A stretch of DNA of 39,800 nt from Leptolyngbya sp. DLM2.Bin27 (GCA_007694115.1 RECJ01000112.1:1-39800), one strand, 5' to 3'. Counted from the stretch's first letter, positions 22,959-31,706 are shown. The notes: generated by a model from the letters alone, not told the origin. Made by a program: numbers and translations.

Positions 22959-24050
22959 CTACAGCATGCGCTCGGCTTGGGGGGGCAGGACACTGTCGTC
23001 AAACACCTGCTGGGGGCTGGGGGTGCTGGCTAGGTCAAAGCCCTCCACCACCTGGTCAATAGTGATGGCTAGGCGGTCAAAATCGACCGTCCCCAGGCCC
23101 ACGGTGTCATTTTCGGGGCTAGTGAAAAGCAGATCCAGGGCAATCTGCAAACGCTCGGCCTCCACTTCCCGGTCAAACAGCTCATCATCCGCCACGCGCA
23201 CCACCGTTTCTAGGGCCGCTTCTGGGTCCGCCAGGGTGGCTTCGAGCCCCCGCAGGTAGGCGGCCACAAACCCCCGCACCACCTCTGGGTTAGCCTCTAA
23301 AAAGTCTCGGCGCACAATGAGAGCGTTGCCGTAGAGGTCGAGGCCATGGTCGTTGTAGTAGAACACATTGAGGGTGTCGGGGCCAAAGCCCAGATTTTGG
23401 TGGAGCACCGGCAGGCAGGAAGTGGCAAAACAGGAGATACCGTCGACGTTGCCCTGGGCCAGCAGGCTCTCTCGCAGCTGAGGCTCAACGTTGGTCCACT
23501 CGACGCTGTCGGGGTCTGCCCCCACCTGATTGGCCAAGACCGGCCACAGTCGCCGGGGGCCATCCCCCGCCGGGGCTGCTAGGTTAGCCCCCTCTAGCTC
23601 AGCGGGGTCGTCAATGCCAGAGTCAACCCGGGTGACAATGGCAAAGGGAGAGCGGTTGAACTTGATCGCCACCGCCACGAGCTGGTCGTCGGGGTTGTTG
23701 TCGTTGAACTCCATCATGGCGTACATATCGCCTTCGGCGATGTCGTACTGCCCGGCGGCCACTTTAGTAATTGAGTCGGCGGAGCCAAAACCGCGTTCGA
23801 AGGTAACGTCTAAGCCTTCTTCGGCAAAGTAGCCTTGGTCTAGGGCGATCGCCAGGGGCGCATCTACCCCCTGAAACAGCCAGGATAGGGTGAACCGCAC
23901 TGGGGTGAGATCAGCGGTGTCGGGGGCGGCAGCCGTAGATTCGGCGGCGGGGGGCTCGGAAGTGGCCACATCGGTGGCACCGCCGCAGGCCACCAGGCCT
24001 AGGCTAGCGGCCAGCAGCAAAGAACCAAAAAGGGAACGCAGGGGCTTCAT
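22959..24050 (-). CDS. ABC transporter substrate-binding lipoprotein (NMT1/SsuA-like)
   Basis: A 363-residue periplasmic binding protein. Its signal ends in LGLVACGG, a lipobox with C22. The NMT1/THI5-like fold is indicated by VRFTLSWLFQGVDAPLAIAL, the EEGLDVTFERG strand, and AAGQYDIAEGDMYAMMEF. Homologues bind sulfonates, nitrate, HMP or similar organics; the pocket residues do not let me choose. It is divergent from the permease gene and not followed by the ATPase, an unusual order. Confidence 0.9.
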   Translation of the reverse strand: MKPLRSLFGSLLLAASLGLVACGGATDVATSEPPAAESTAAAPDTADLTPVRFTLSWLFQGVDAPLAIALDQGYFAEEGLDVTFERGFGSADSITKVAAGQYDIAEGDMYAMMEFNDNNPDDQLVAVAIKFNRSPFAIVTRVDSGIDDPAELEGANLAAPAGDGPRRLWPVLANQVGADPDSVEWTNVEPQLRESLLAQGNVDGISCFATSCLPVLHQNLGFGPDTLNVFYYNDHGLDLYGNALIVRRDFLEANPEVVRGFVAAYLRGLEATLADPEAALETVVRVADDELFDREVEAERLQIALDLLFTSPENDTVGLGTVDFDRLAITIDQVVEGFDLASTPSPQQVFDDSVLPPQAERML

Positions 24051-24214
24051 AAGTTAAAACTACTCCGGTGCCAAATCATCAAACCGTAGAAATTTTCCAG
24101 ATTATAGATATAGTTGCTATGTAACGGGAACTTAGTAGCCTGCAATACTAGGTTGTGAAGTTTGTTGGGCCTTAATAAAACCTAGTAGGTAAATCAGGGA
24201 ATAGCCGAGGTACC
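24051..24214. promoter_or_regulatory. Divergent promoter of the ABC importer genes
   Basis: This 164-bp AT-rich gap drives the binding protein gene to the left and the permease gene to the right. It contains the inverted repeat TACTAGGTT (24146-24154) and AACCTAGTA (24179-24187) with 24 bases between, a candidate operator or leader hairpin ahead of the permease. No TPP or other riboswitch core was recognised. Confidence 0.45.
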
Positions 24215-24976
24215 GTGAAAAAGTTTTTGAACACCAAGCTGGCCGCCTATCTGCTGCCCACCATCGCCGTGGTGATCTTGCTGATCGTTTGGGAGGCGGC
24301 GACCCATCTGTGGCAGGTGCCCACGTTTATATTGCCTGCCCCCAGCGATATCTGGGCCGCCGCCCAAAACTTTGGTACCACCGTCTGGCGCAACGGTATC
24401 CACACCCTCAACACTACCCTGATGGGGTTTTTCTTGGGTCTGGTAAGCGGTGTACTGCTGGGGTTTTTAATCGGCTACTCGCGGCTGGCCTATATAATTT
24501 TGTACCCGCTGCTGGTGGGGTTTAACACCATTCCCAAGGTAGCGCTGGTGCCGCTGCTGGCGATCTGGTTTGGTATTGGCACTATTCCGGCAGTAATCAC
24601 GGCCTTTACCCTGGCCTTTTTTCCCATTGCGGTCAATGTGGCGGCGGGGCTGGCGACGGTGGAGCCCGAAATGCAGGATGTGCTGCGATCGCTGGGGGCT
24701 TCCCCCTGGGAAGTGTTTCAAAAGGTGGGCTTGCCCCACTCCCTGCCCTACCTGTTTGCCTCCCTCAAGGTGGCGATCTCCCTGGCCTTCATTGGCTCGG
24801 TGATCTCCGAAACCGTGGCCTCGAATCGGGGCATCGGCTTTGTAATTGTCAGCGCCAGTGCCAGCTTTAACGTGCCCCTGGCGTTTTTGGCCATTCTGGC
24901 TTTGGCGGCTATGGGTATCGTGCTCTACGGCGTCTTTGCCCTGGTCGAACAGCGCACCATCCATTGGGCGCGATAG
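24215..24976 (+). CDS. ABC transporter permease (SsuC/TauC-like)
   Basis: A 253-residue inner-membrane protein with about six hydrophobic segments. The cytoplasmic EAA-like loop is seen as DVLRSLGASPWEVFQKVGLPHSLPYLF, which contacts the ATPase. GTG 24215 has GAGG five bases upstream. It belongs with the neighbouring binding protein and ATPase, although those two are on the other strand. The stop codon lies at the beginning of a CGATAGGGTGGG tandem repeat. Confidence 0.93.
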   Translation: MKKFLNTKLAAYLLPTIAVVILLIVWEAATHLWQVPTFILPAPSDIWAAAQNFGTTVWRNGIHTLNTTLMGFFLGLVSGVLLGFLIGYSRLAYIILYPLLVGFNTIPKVALVPLLAIWFGIGTIPAVITAFTLAFFPIAVNVAAGLATVEPEMQDVLRSLGASPWEVFQKVGLPHSLPYLFASLKVAISLAFIGSVISETVASNRGIGFVIVSASASFNVPLAFLAILALAAMGIVLYGVFALVEQRTIHWAR

Positions 24977-25015
24977 GGTGGGCTCGATAGGGTGGGGCTC
25001 GATAGGGTGGGCTCG
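24971..25015. repeat. CGATAGGGTGGGCT tandem repeat
   Basis: Three 14-15-base units (24971-24984, 24985-24999, 25000-25013) and a CG remnant run from within the permease stop codon into the gap before the convergent ATPase gene. The middle copy has an extra G. It is probably a slippage-made repeat and may affect transcript ends. Confidence 0.75.
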
Positions 25016-25035
25016 TTAGAACCCGCCACAGCCGG

Positions 25036-25854
25036 CTAGCTCCGCTGAATGTGGCGGCGCAGCTCGGTGTACATGTGGTGAAAGTTGTCGGTAAAACACA
25101 TGTCGAGGGTGCGGGGTCGGGGCAGATCGACCTTGAGGGTGTAAACAATGGTGCTGGGGCGGGGGCCGAGCACATAAATGGTATCGGAGAGGAACAGCGC
25201 TTCCCGCAGGTCGTGGGTGACCAACAGCGCCGTACAGCCGGTTTGCTGCCAGAGGTTTTGGGTTAGCCCCCACATCTCTTCGCGGGTAAAGGCGTCGAGG
25301 GCGGCAAAGGGCTCATCGAGCAGCAAGATCTCGGGTTGGTGAATCAGTGCCCGGCATAAAGAAGCTCGCTGGCGCATACCGCCGGACAGCTGCCAGGGAT
25401 AGTTTTGATGAAAGCCGCTCAACCCCACCGTGGCCAGCAGCTGCTTGGCCGCTTCGACATACTGGGCTTTGTTTTGGCGAAACCGGCGCTTGTGGGGCTG
25501 CACCACCTCTAGCGGCAGCAGTACGTTGTTGAGGGTGTTGCGCCAGGGCAGCAGCACCGGGTTTTGAAAGGCAATGCCGATGTTTTTTAGCGGCCCGGTG
25601 ATCGGCTGACCGTGAAAGTACACGGTGCCTTCTTCCGTCGGGTTGAGGCCCGACACCATGCGCAGCAGAGTGGTTTTGCCGCAGCCGCTGGGCCCCACCA
25701 GCGACACAAACTCGCCCTGGGCCACTTGAAAGGAAATCTGCTCGATCACCGTTAGCGGCGCACCTTTGCCAGGATAGGTGAGACGAATATCGCGAAAGTC
25801 TAGAGCTGAGGTGTCATGGGTGGTGGGGGATGCGATCGCGTGGGTTTTGACCAT
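25036..25854 (-). CDS. ABC transporter ATP-binding protein (SsuB/TauB-like)
   Basis: A 272-residue cytoplasmic ATPase. Walker A is GPSGCGKTT (54-62), the Q-loop follows FQNPVLLPWRN, the signature is LSGGMRQRASL, Walker B is ILLLDEPFAALD and the H-loop is LLVTHD. It should energise the neighbouring permease/binding-protein pair. ATG 25854 is the preferred start; TTG 25884 or GTG 25875 would add residues without conserved sequence. It ends convergently with the permease gene. Confidence 0.94.
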   Translation of the reverse strand: MVKTHAIASPTTHDTSALDFRDIRLTYPGKGAPLTVIEQISFQVAQGEFVSLVGPSGCGKTTLLRMVSGLNPTEEGTVYFHGQPITGPLKNIGIAFQNPVLLPWRNTLNNVLLPLEVVQPHKRRFRQNKAQYVEAAKQLLATVGLSGFHQNYPWQLSGGMRQRASLCRALIHQPEILLLDEPFAALDAFTREEMWGLTQNLWQQTGCTALLVTHDLREALFLSDTIYVLGPRPSTIVYTLKVDLPRPRTLDMCFTDNFHHMYTELRRHIQRS

Positions 25855-25982
25855 GGCAGCGCCAGCTAAATACACTTCATTCAACGCTAATGGCCCCCCA
25901 GAGAGAGTGACGTAGCATTAGATACATTTGGGTGGTGATCTCAGGGTTGTATCTTTCAGGCTAGGGAAAGCCCGCTCTCGGA

Positions 25983-26792
25983 TCAGGGGCGGTCGCCGCT
26001 TCTGGCCGGTAGTGCTACCGCCGGGGTGAGCATCACTACCTCTTGGCTATCGACAATAAAACCAGGAATATTGAGGCTGGTGAGCACCGCCAGGGTAGAG
26101 GCCGCCCCCTCGACGTTGGGGCTGTGGGCAATCAGCAGGTAAGACCGCTGCCGGTGAACCGCCAGGCCGACGGCCTGACCCACCTGGCGCTGAATGGTGA
26201 TTGCCGACTCAGGCTCAAACTGGTAGTCAACTAGCACCGCAAAACCTGCCCCCAGGGGCTGGGGGGCGTAGGTGGTGCGCACCGGCTGAGTTGGCACCGG
26301 GGTGTTGGCAGGCGCATTGTTTAACGTTGGGGGCGTGGTGGCGCTGGCGGTGGGGCTGCTGGCAGGCGGGCTGTTGATAGGCGGTGTGGGCTGCGCGGCG
26401 ATGCTGGCCGGGCGGGCTACAAAAGCCTGAAAGCCCTCGACTTCAGTCATGTACTGGGCCCAGGCATTGGCGTTCTCTAAGTTGGTAAAGCCGCCCGCCC
26501 GCACAACGGTGTCGTTGAGGTATTCGCAGACCATGACGGTGCTGTTGGAGGGCAGCAGGTTTTGAACCCGGTTGCGCTCGGCCTCGGCATTGCTGCGCAC
26601 CAGCAGCAAATATTCATTGGCCGCAGGTGGCGGGCAGGGCGGAAACTGAGCCTGGGCCGCACTCCAGACTCCGACCAGGGGAGCCAGCAGCAAACCCAGG
26701 ACAGCTCCCCCTGCTCGTTGCCGATCAACCAGCCATACTCGCGTTTTGCGGCTCCGTGTCAAACCCTGTGCCATTGGTTTATTAATTACCAT
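25983..26792 (-). CDS. Exported SPOR-like repeat protein
   Basis: A 269-residue envelope protein. The N-terminal hydrophobic segment ends at AAQAQ, which could be a signal-peptide cleavage site. Two similar beta-alpha modules are visible, about 60-125 (NEYLLLVRSNAEAERNRVQN... FQAFVARP) and about 185-260 (GAGFAVLVDYQFEPESAITI... FIVDSQEV), with a P/T/A-rich linker between, fitting SPOR-like folds that bind peptidoglycan. This reading is structural inference. The gene is followed by the ABC ATPase gene on the same strand, but with a 128-bp gap. Confidence 0.7.
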   Translation of the reverse strand: MVINKPMAQGLTRSRKTRVWLVDRQRAGGAVLGLLLAPLVGVWSAAQAQFPPCPPPAANEYLLLVRSNAEAERNRVQNLLPSNSTVMVCEYLNDTVVRAGGFTNLENANAWAQYMTEVEGFQAFVARPASIAAQPTPPINSPPASSPTASATTPPTLNNAPANTPVPTQPVRTTYAPQPLGAGFAVLVDYQFEPESAITIQRQVGQAVGLAVHRQRSYLLIAHSPNVEGAASTLAVLTSLNIPGFIVDSQEVVMLTPAVALPARSGDRP

Positions 26793-26901
26793 AATCTGCC
26801 AGCGATTCTAGCCTAAACCAACCGCCTCAGTGTGCAGATTTCAGGTTTTGATCCAATGTTTTGAGCCAGTTCTAAACCCATCAAACGGGCGCGAACAGAG
26901 G

Positions 26902-27234
26902 CTAAGAGGCCACCACATCGAGTGACGCCAAGGGGTCGGGGATGCTTTCTGAGGGGGCCTCAAACTCGCCGGTGCCCACGTACTCAAACCGCAGTTTGAC
27001 CCAGGTGATAAATTGCTTGCTGGTGGAAACCAGCGCCACAGCGGGCTGGGGGCAGGCGGCCTTAGCGCTGGCTAGCGCTGGCGCATCTAGAAAGGCCGGA
27101 GACTTCACCAGCCAAAAATTCACCTCCTGCTCTTGCTCCTGGTAGTAGCGGCGACGCTCCTTCAGCACTTCCTCTAGGGGCTCTTCTTCGAGCAAAAATT
27201 TTTGGCTGGCAACGGCGTAGTAGTAGGTGGTCAT
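26902..27234 (-). CDS. ycf54: Ycf54 / MgPME-cyclase complex family protein
   Basis: A 110-residue protein of the Ycf54 family, an accessory subunit needed for the oxidative Mg-protoporphyrin monomethylester cyclase step in chlorophyll synthesis. Family stretches: MTTYYYAVASQKFLLEEEPL, WLVKSPAFLDAP, PQPAVALVSTSKQFITWVKL, and RFEYVGTGEFEAPSESIPDP. A perfect AAGGAG site lies six bases before the ATG, preceded by a TCTA-rich leader. Its catalytic partner is not in this window. Confidence 0.96.
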   Translation of the reverse strand: MTTYYYAVASQKFLLEEEPLEEVLKERRRYYQEQEQEVNFWLVKSPAFLDAPALASAKAACPQPAVALVSTSKQFITWVKLRFEYVGTGEFEAPSESIPDPLASLDVVAS

Positions 27235-27240
27235 GGGTAT

Positions 27241-27246
27241 CTCCTT
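27241..27246 (-). promoter_or_regulatory. Ribosome-binding site of ycf54
   Basis: AAGGAG lies six bases (ATACCC) before the ycf54 ATG, the strongest Shine-Dalgarno match in the minus-strand genes here. It supports the start at 27234. Directly upstream is an ATCTATCTATCTAATCTAGATCTATC leader, a tetranucleotide slippage-prone sequence. Confidence 0.8.
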
Positions 27247-27289
27247 TAGATAGATCTAGATTAGATAGATAGATCAGAGTATTGAGCTA

Positions 27290-27309
27290 GGGCGCACAGC
27301 GGTGCGTCC
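27290..27309. repeat. Short hairpin, 8-bp arms
   Basis: GGGCGCAC and GTGCGTCC surround an AGCG loop (one G-T pair). Size and loop are very like the hairpin at 16110-16129, suggesting copies of one dispersed palindrome class. It lies between pdxJ and ycf54, both on the minus strand. Confidence 0.55.
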
Positions 27310-27317
27310 GTACATTT

Positions 27318-27367
27318 GGGGGATGGGTGGGGGTGGTTTACACCTTGGCCCCTGCCCCTCATCCCCC
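27318..27367. terminator. Hairpin over the pdxJ stop codon
   Basis: GGGGGATG at 27318-27325 is complementary to CATCCCCC at 27360-27367, which includes the last bases of pdxJ; inner GGTGGGGG and CCCCTGCCCC can extend the stem. It is a possible transcription terminator for pdxJ, but no T-run follows on the minus strand. Confidence 0.5.
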
Positions 27368-28108
27368 GCTCTGGATTAGCGCTTTCATCTCGCGGACGGC
27401 GCGCTCTAGGCCGACTAAGACGGCGCGGCTGATGATGCTGTGGCCGATGTTGAGTTCTTCCATGCCGGGAATGCGGGCGACGGGGGCGGCATTCCAGTAG
27501 GTGAGGCCGTGGCCCGCGTTGACCCGCAGGTCGAGGGCTAGGGCCTGGGCGGTGCCCTGGGCAAGAATGTCGAGTTCCAGCAGCTGGTCTTGCGCCAGTT
27601 TGGCCTCGGCATAGGGGCCGGTGTGCAGCTCGATGAACTGCGCTCGGGTTTGGGCTGAGGCCTCGATCTGGTCTGGGGCCGCATCAATGAACAGGCTGAC
27701 CGGAATCTCGGCGTTCTGGAGGGTATTGACCACAGATTTGATCCGGTCGAGCTGACCGGCGATATCGAGACCACCCTCGGTGGTCACCTCTTCGCGCCGC
27801 TCGGGCACTAGGGTGACGTAGTCGGGCTTGAGATCCAGGGCAATGCCGACCATTTCGTCGGTGGCGGCCATCTCCAGGTTGAGGTGGCTGCGCACGGTCT
27901 GCCGCAGCAAACGCACGTCGCGGTCTTGCATGTGGCGGCGGTCTTCGCGCAGGTGCACGGTAATGCCGTCGGCACCGGCTAGCTCGGCCAGCACCGCCGC
28001 CGCCACCGGGTCGGGCTCAACGGTGCGGCGGGCCTGGCGCAGGGTGGCTATGTGGTCAATGTTGACTCCCAGGGTAGGCAAGCGATCACTCCCAAACGAC
28101 AACAGCAT
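27359..28108 (-). CDS. pdxJ: Pyridoxine 5'-phosphate synthase
   Basis: A 249-residue TIM-barrel enzyme that condenses 1-deoxy-D-xylulose 5-phosphate with 1-amino-acetone 3-phosphate in vitamin B6 synthesis. Family motifs: [16 protein letters not shown] near the N terminus, [20 protein letters not shown] (the phosphate/active-site loop), and [11 protein letters not shown] near the C terminus. Length is normal. Genes for the polysaccharide export pair lie upstream on the same strand with a 61-bp gap, so it may have its own promoter. Confidence 0.97.
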   Translation of the reverse strand: MLLSFGSDRLPTLGVNIDHIATLRQARRTVEPDPVAAAVLAELAGADGITVHLREDRRHMQDRDVRLLRQTVRSHLNLEMAATDEMVGIALDLKPDYVTLVPERREEVTTEGGLDIAGQLDRIKSVVNTLQNAEIPVSLFIDAAPDQIEASAQTRAQFIELHTGPYAEAKLAQDQLLELDILAQGTAQALALDLRVNAGHGLTYWNAAPVARIPGMEELNIGHSIISRAVLVGLERAVREMKALIQSGG

Positions 28109-28169
28109 CTCCAGCCTATGATCCTATCCTAAGGACTTGCCCAAGGGAATTGATCAGCTCAAAGTTTGG

Positions 28170-30332
28170 CTAAAAGTCGATGGATCGAATCAGCGGCTGG
28201 GGTGCCGGGGCCGGGGTGGTGGTCGGGGCCGGGGCGGGCAATCCATCGACGGCGTTGATCATCGCCCCCAGCACAGGCAGGTCTTCGTTGTCGATCAGCT
28301 GCTCAAGTAGAGCTTCGAGCACCGCCTTGTCGGTGACGCCGGGGCGGGCCACCAGCAGCAGGCCATCGCCAGCGGCCCCGAGCAGCAGCGCATCGTTGCT
28401 GCTGCCCAGGGGCGGAGCGTCGATCAGCACCAGGTCAAAGCGGGCGCGGGCGTCGGTCAAAAACTGATCCATCTCGCTCGATTCTAGAATGGCGGCGGGG
28501 TGGGGCTGGGGGCCGGGGCTGGGAGCCAGGTAGAGGTTTTCGACCCAGGGGGCCAGCTGAATGGGCGACTGCTGGCGACCGGCGTAGTAGTGTAGCGGCT
28601 CGGCCTTGGCCTCTGGCCCCAGACCCACCCCCAACCAGTGGCCGCAGGAGGCCTGGCGCAAATCGGCCTCGATCACCAGGGTGCGCCGCCCGGCGCGGGC
28701 GGCGGCGATGCCCAGGTTAAAGGCACTGGTGGTTTTGCCCTCCCCGGCGCGGCTGCTGACCACCAGCACTACCCGAGGGGCGACTCCAGCCTCGGAGAGG
28801 CTGCCCGCCTGGCGCAGGCTGCTGCGCAGGCGTTCGTAGATCTCTAGGTCTGGGTTGTGGGGCTGGTAGAGCATCGGCCAGCCCTGGGTAGACGAGGCCG
28901 TCAGCGTCGGCACCAGCGCCAGCATCGGCACCGCTTGGTCGGCGAAAATGCCCTGGAGGTCTTCGGGGGTGCGGGCGGTGCTGTCGAGCAGATCGAGCAA
29001 AAAGACCACGGCCCCGGCGGCGACGATCCCTAGCAGCCCGCCCACGGCCATGACGGCGATGGGGTTGGGCGGCGGGTCGGCCTGCACAATTACCGTGGGT
29101 GGCTCGGCGACGGTCAAACTGCTGACGGTTTCGGCGGCGGCGGCCTCGGCATCGATGCGTTTGGCCTGAATCTGGTCGTAGAGGGCCTGGTTGAGGGCCA
29201 CCTGCTGGGCCAGGCGATCGCGCTCGAGCTGCTTGTTGGGTAGGCTGGCGTACTGCTGCCGCAGCTGCCCGTCGGCCTGGGCCAGCACCTGCTGCTGGCT
29301 GGCCAGGGCGGCCCGCTCGGCGCTGAGGGCCACCAGCTGGTTGGCCAGGGCGGCGCGGGCGGGGTCGAGGGCGCTGTTTTGGCGCACTTCGCTGACGCTG
29401 GGCAGGGCGGCGAGGTCTTGGCCACCCACCACCTCCTGGGCGCGCTCGGTCAGCAGGGTATTGTAGGCGGCCAGGTTTTGGCGCAGGCTCTGGATGGTGG
29501 GGTGCGACTCGCGCAGGCTGGGCGACAGCAGCCGCAGCTGGGTTTCGGTGTCGAGAATCTGCGATCGCAGCTGGGCAATGATCGGGTCGGCGCTCAGGGC
29601 CGAGGCGGTAAACGCCTGCCCCGGCGACAGCCCCAGCCGTTGTTGCAGGCTCTGAATCTGCGAATCTAGCCCCGCTAGGGCAATTTGATTTTGGCGCTGC
29701 TGCTGCTGCCCGCCCGAGATCGACCCCAGTAGACTGCCGTCGAGGGCGGCCTGAATGGCGGGGCCTTCGGTGCGATCGTAGGCTTCGAGGGCCTGCTCGG
29801 CGGCGCGCAGGTCATCTTCCACCGCTGGCAGGCGATCATCGAGGGCCGTGATGATCGCCTGGAGCCGGGCGCGGTTGGTGACCCGGCTGAGTTCGACCAT
29901 GGCCTCAAACATCAGGCTCAGCACCAGCTGGGCCTGATCTTCGTCGGCCCCGCGAAAGACCACCGCCACCCGCTGCACTTGGTTTTCTTCCCCCTCTAGG
30001 CGCACCGTGGTGCGGTTGCGCAGGGTGTCAGGGGCGATAGCCATGCCCCGCCGATCTAGCTCCTGGGCCACCTGTTGCAGCAGCACATCGGCCAGCAAAA
30101 AATTCTCAGAGATAATTCCCTGGCCCCGCTGCTGCACCTCGGTACCCGTGGCGGTGAGGGCAATAATTGGCGCATTTTGCACCAGCACCCCCTCGGCCCG
30201 GTACTGGGGCGGCGGCGGCGGCTGGAGCGCCACCACCGTCGAGAGGCCCAAAATGCCCAGCAGGGTAGCCAAGCTTGGCCACTTGTAGCGGTCTAGGGCC
30301 AGCAGATAGCGCTTGATCATCGGAGAAGCCAT
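28170..30332 (-). CDS. Wzc-like polysaccharide biosynthesis ATPase (BY-kinase fold)
   Basis: A 720-residue inner-membrane protein controlling capsule or exopolysaccharide export. Membrane helices flank a Wzz-like periplasmic region: about 19-36 (SLATLLGILGLSTVVAL) and about 425-445 (AVMAVGGLLGIVAAGAVVFL). A long coiled coil with PNKQLERDRLAQQVALNQALYD precedes the second. The cytoplasmic kinase has Walker A SSRAGEGKTTSAFNLG, Walker A' LVIEADLRQ and Walker B DLVLIDAPPLG. The C-terminal tyrosine cluster is missing; it ends in an APAPTTTPAP-rich tail. It follows the Wza gene by 11 bases. Confidence 0.93.
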   Translation of the reverse strand: MASPMIKRYLLALDRYKWPSLATLLGILGLSTVVALQPPPPPQYRAEGVLVQNAPIIALTATGTEVQQRGQGIISENFLLADVLLQQVAQELDRRGMAIAPDTLRNRTTVRLEGEENQVQRVAVVFRGADEDQAQLVLSLMFEAMVELSRVTNRARLQAIITALDDRLPAVEDDLRAAEQALEAYDRTEGPAIQAALDGSLLGSISGGQQQQRQNQIALAGLDSQIQSLQQRLGLSPGQAFTASALSADPIIAQLRSQILDTETQLRLLSPSLRESHPTIQSLRQNLAAYNTLLTERAQEVVGGQDLAALPSVSEVRQNSALDPARAALANQLVALSAERAALASQQQVLAQADGQLRQQYASLPNKQLERDRLAQQVALNQALYDQIQAKRIDAEAAAAETVSSLTVAEPPTVIVQADPPPNPIAVMAVGGLLGIVAAGAVVFLLDLLDSTARTPEDLQGIFADQAVPMLALVPTLTASSTQGWPMLYQPHNPDLEIYERLRSSLRQAGSLSEAGVAPRVVLVVSSRAGEGKTTSAFNLGIAAARAGRRTLVIEADLRQASCGHWLGVGLGPEAKAEPLHYYAGRQQSPIQLAPWVENLYLAPSPGPQPHPAAILESSEMDQFLTDARARFDLVLIDAPPLGSSNDALLLGAAGDGLLLVARPGVTDKAVLEALLEQLIDNEDLPVLGAMINAVDGLPAPAPTTTPAPAPQPLIRSIDF

Positions 30333-30343
30333 TGCCGTTTTCC

Positions 30344-31543
30344 CTAGGGCCTAAATAACGAGTCTGCCGCGTTGGTCAGTGAGTCAAAGAACAGCAAAAA
30401 ACCCAGCACGTCGCGGAAGGGCTGGGTAAAGATATTGAGGGCGTAGCTTACCCGCGCCAGCAGGTTGCGATCGACTACCAAAATGTCGTTTTCTTGCAGG
30501 GGAATATTTTGGGCCAGGTCGCCGCTGACCGCCGCCGCCGCATCGACCATGATGGTGTCGGCGGCCCCGGTTTCGGGGTTAAAGCGCAGCACCGCGATGC
30601 GGTTGTAGGCGGCTAGGTCGGGGTTGACCCCCGCCACCGCCAGGGCATCGAGAAAGCGGCTGCCGTTGCGCAGGCTGATCGCCCCAAATCGGGCCTCGGT
30701 GCCCCGCCCCCCGGTGGCCCGGTTGAGGAGCCGCACGGTGATTTCAGGTCGAGCCAGGGTGGAAGTCGCCACCAGATCGCGATCATATCCCTCCACCGCC
30801 TTCGGGGTCAGGCGGGGTACCGTCACCACATCGCCATCCTGCAAGCGCACCTGGGGGATGGGCTGGCCCTGGAACAGCGGGGTAAAGAGGTCGACCGTGC
30901 GCGACATCACGGCCCCGGTTACTAGGGGCCGGTCGACCTGCACCAGCCGCAAATCGGCTAGGGTGCTGGCCCCGCCGGCGGTCAACAGCGCCACCCCCAG
31001 CTGGGGCGCTGGTAGCGGGTACAGCCCCGGACGCGGCACCTCGCCGACGACGGTGACCTGCACCGGGCGCTGGGCGGTGAGAATCAGCGATACGTCTGGC
31101 TCCACTACGTACTGGTTGTAGAGGTCGTAGATGGCGGCGCGGGCCTGGTCTAGGGTGAGCCCCGTCAGGTTGAGGGTGCCCGCCAGGGGCACCACCACAT
31201 TGCCCTGAATGTCTAGGGTGGCCGGAAAGCTCAAATCCGGAAACCGCTGCACGCCGACAAAGATGCCGTCTCCCGGCCCCAGGCGGTAGTCGTCAAAGGC
31301 GGAACTAGGGGATAGCGGAGCTAGCCCTGGCTCTGGCCTCAGAACTGGGCCTGCCGGGCTTTCTGCCCCAGGGGGAGGCTCAAGGGGCAGCGAGGTTTGG
31401 GCCACAGCCGATGCCCCCAGACCGCTCAGGCTTAGGGCGCTCAGGCTTAGAAGGCCCAGACTCAGGGCGCTCAGGCTACCCCTTACCCCCAGAGGTCGAG
31501 CGGCCCCTAGGCCCTTGGGCAAGATTGAACCAGCTAAACCCAT
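30344..31543 (-). CDS. Wza-like polysaccharide export outer-membrane protein
   Basis: A 399-residue protein with a signal-like N terminus and a poly_export/SLBB architecture: FDDYRLGPGDGIFVGVQRFP (the first poly_export strand), VVPLAGTLNLTGLTLDQARA, RPVQVTVVGEVPRPGLYPLP (SLBB-like), and a second SLBB region with FLDALAVAGVNPDLAAYNR. It forms the outer-membrane channel for the polysaccharide driven by the adjacent Wzc-like protein. ATG 31543 has AGG six bases upstream; the TTG at 31564 is the track start. The overlapping start region is within a 295-bp divergent promoter. Confidence 0.95.
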   Translation of the reverse strand: MGLAGSILPKGLGAARPLGVRGSLSALSLGLLSLSALSLSGLGASAVAQTSLPLEPPPGAESPAGPVLRPEPGLAPLSPSSAFDDYRLGPGDGIFVGVQRFPDLSFPATLDIQGNVVVPLAGTLNLTGLTLDQARAAIYDLYNQYVVEPDVSLILTAQRPVQVTVVGEVPRPGLYPLPAPQLGVALLTAGGASTLADLRLVQVDRPLVTGAVMSRTVDLFTPLFQGQPIPQVRLQDGDVVTVPRLTPKAVEGYDRDLVATSTLARPEITVRLLNRATGGRGTEARFGAISLRNGSRFLDALAVAGVNPDLAAYNRIAVLRFNPETGAADTIMVDAAAAVSGDLAQNIPLQENDILVVDRNLLARVSYALNIFTQPFRDVLGFLLFFDSLTNAADSLFRP

Positions 31544-31706
31544 AATGCCTGTGGTAGTGGTCAACTACCGATGGATGACATCCCTCATACTGCCCCATTT
31601 CGCTGGTGGTGAGACAGCGGCTTCATCGATTCAGCTGCCCCAGGGTTTTGGTTGTAACCGTCTGGGAGTCAAATTTAGGGGGATCAAGTGCCGGGAAATT
31701 ATTGTT

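Noticed and set aside
24051-24214. TPP or other riboswitch ahead of the importer genes
   Set aside because: The characteristic CTGAGA and downstream conserved motifs are not present; only a simple inverted repeat is visible.
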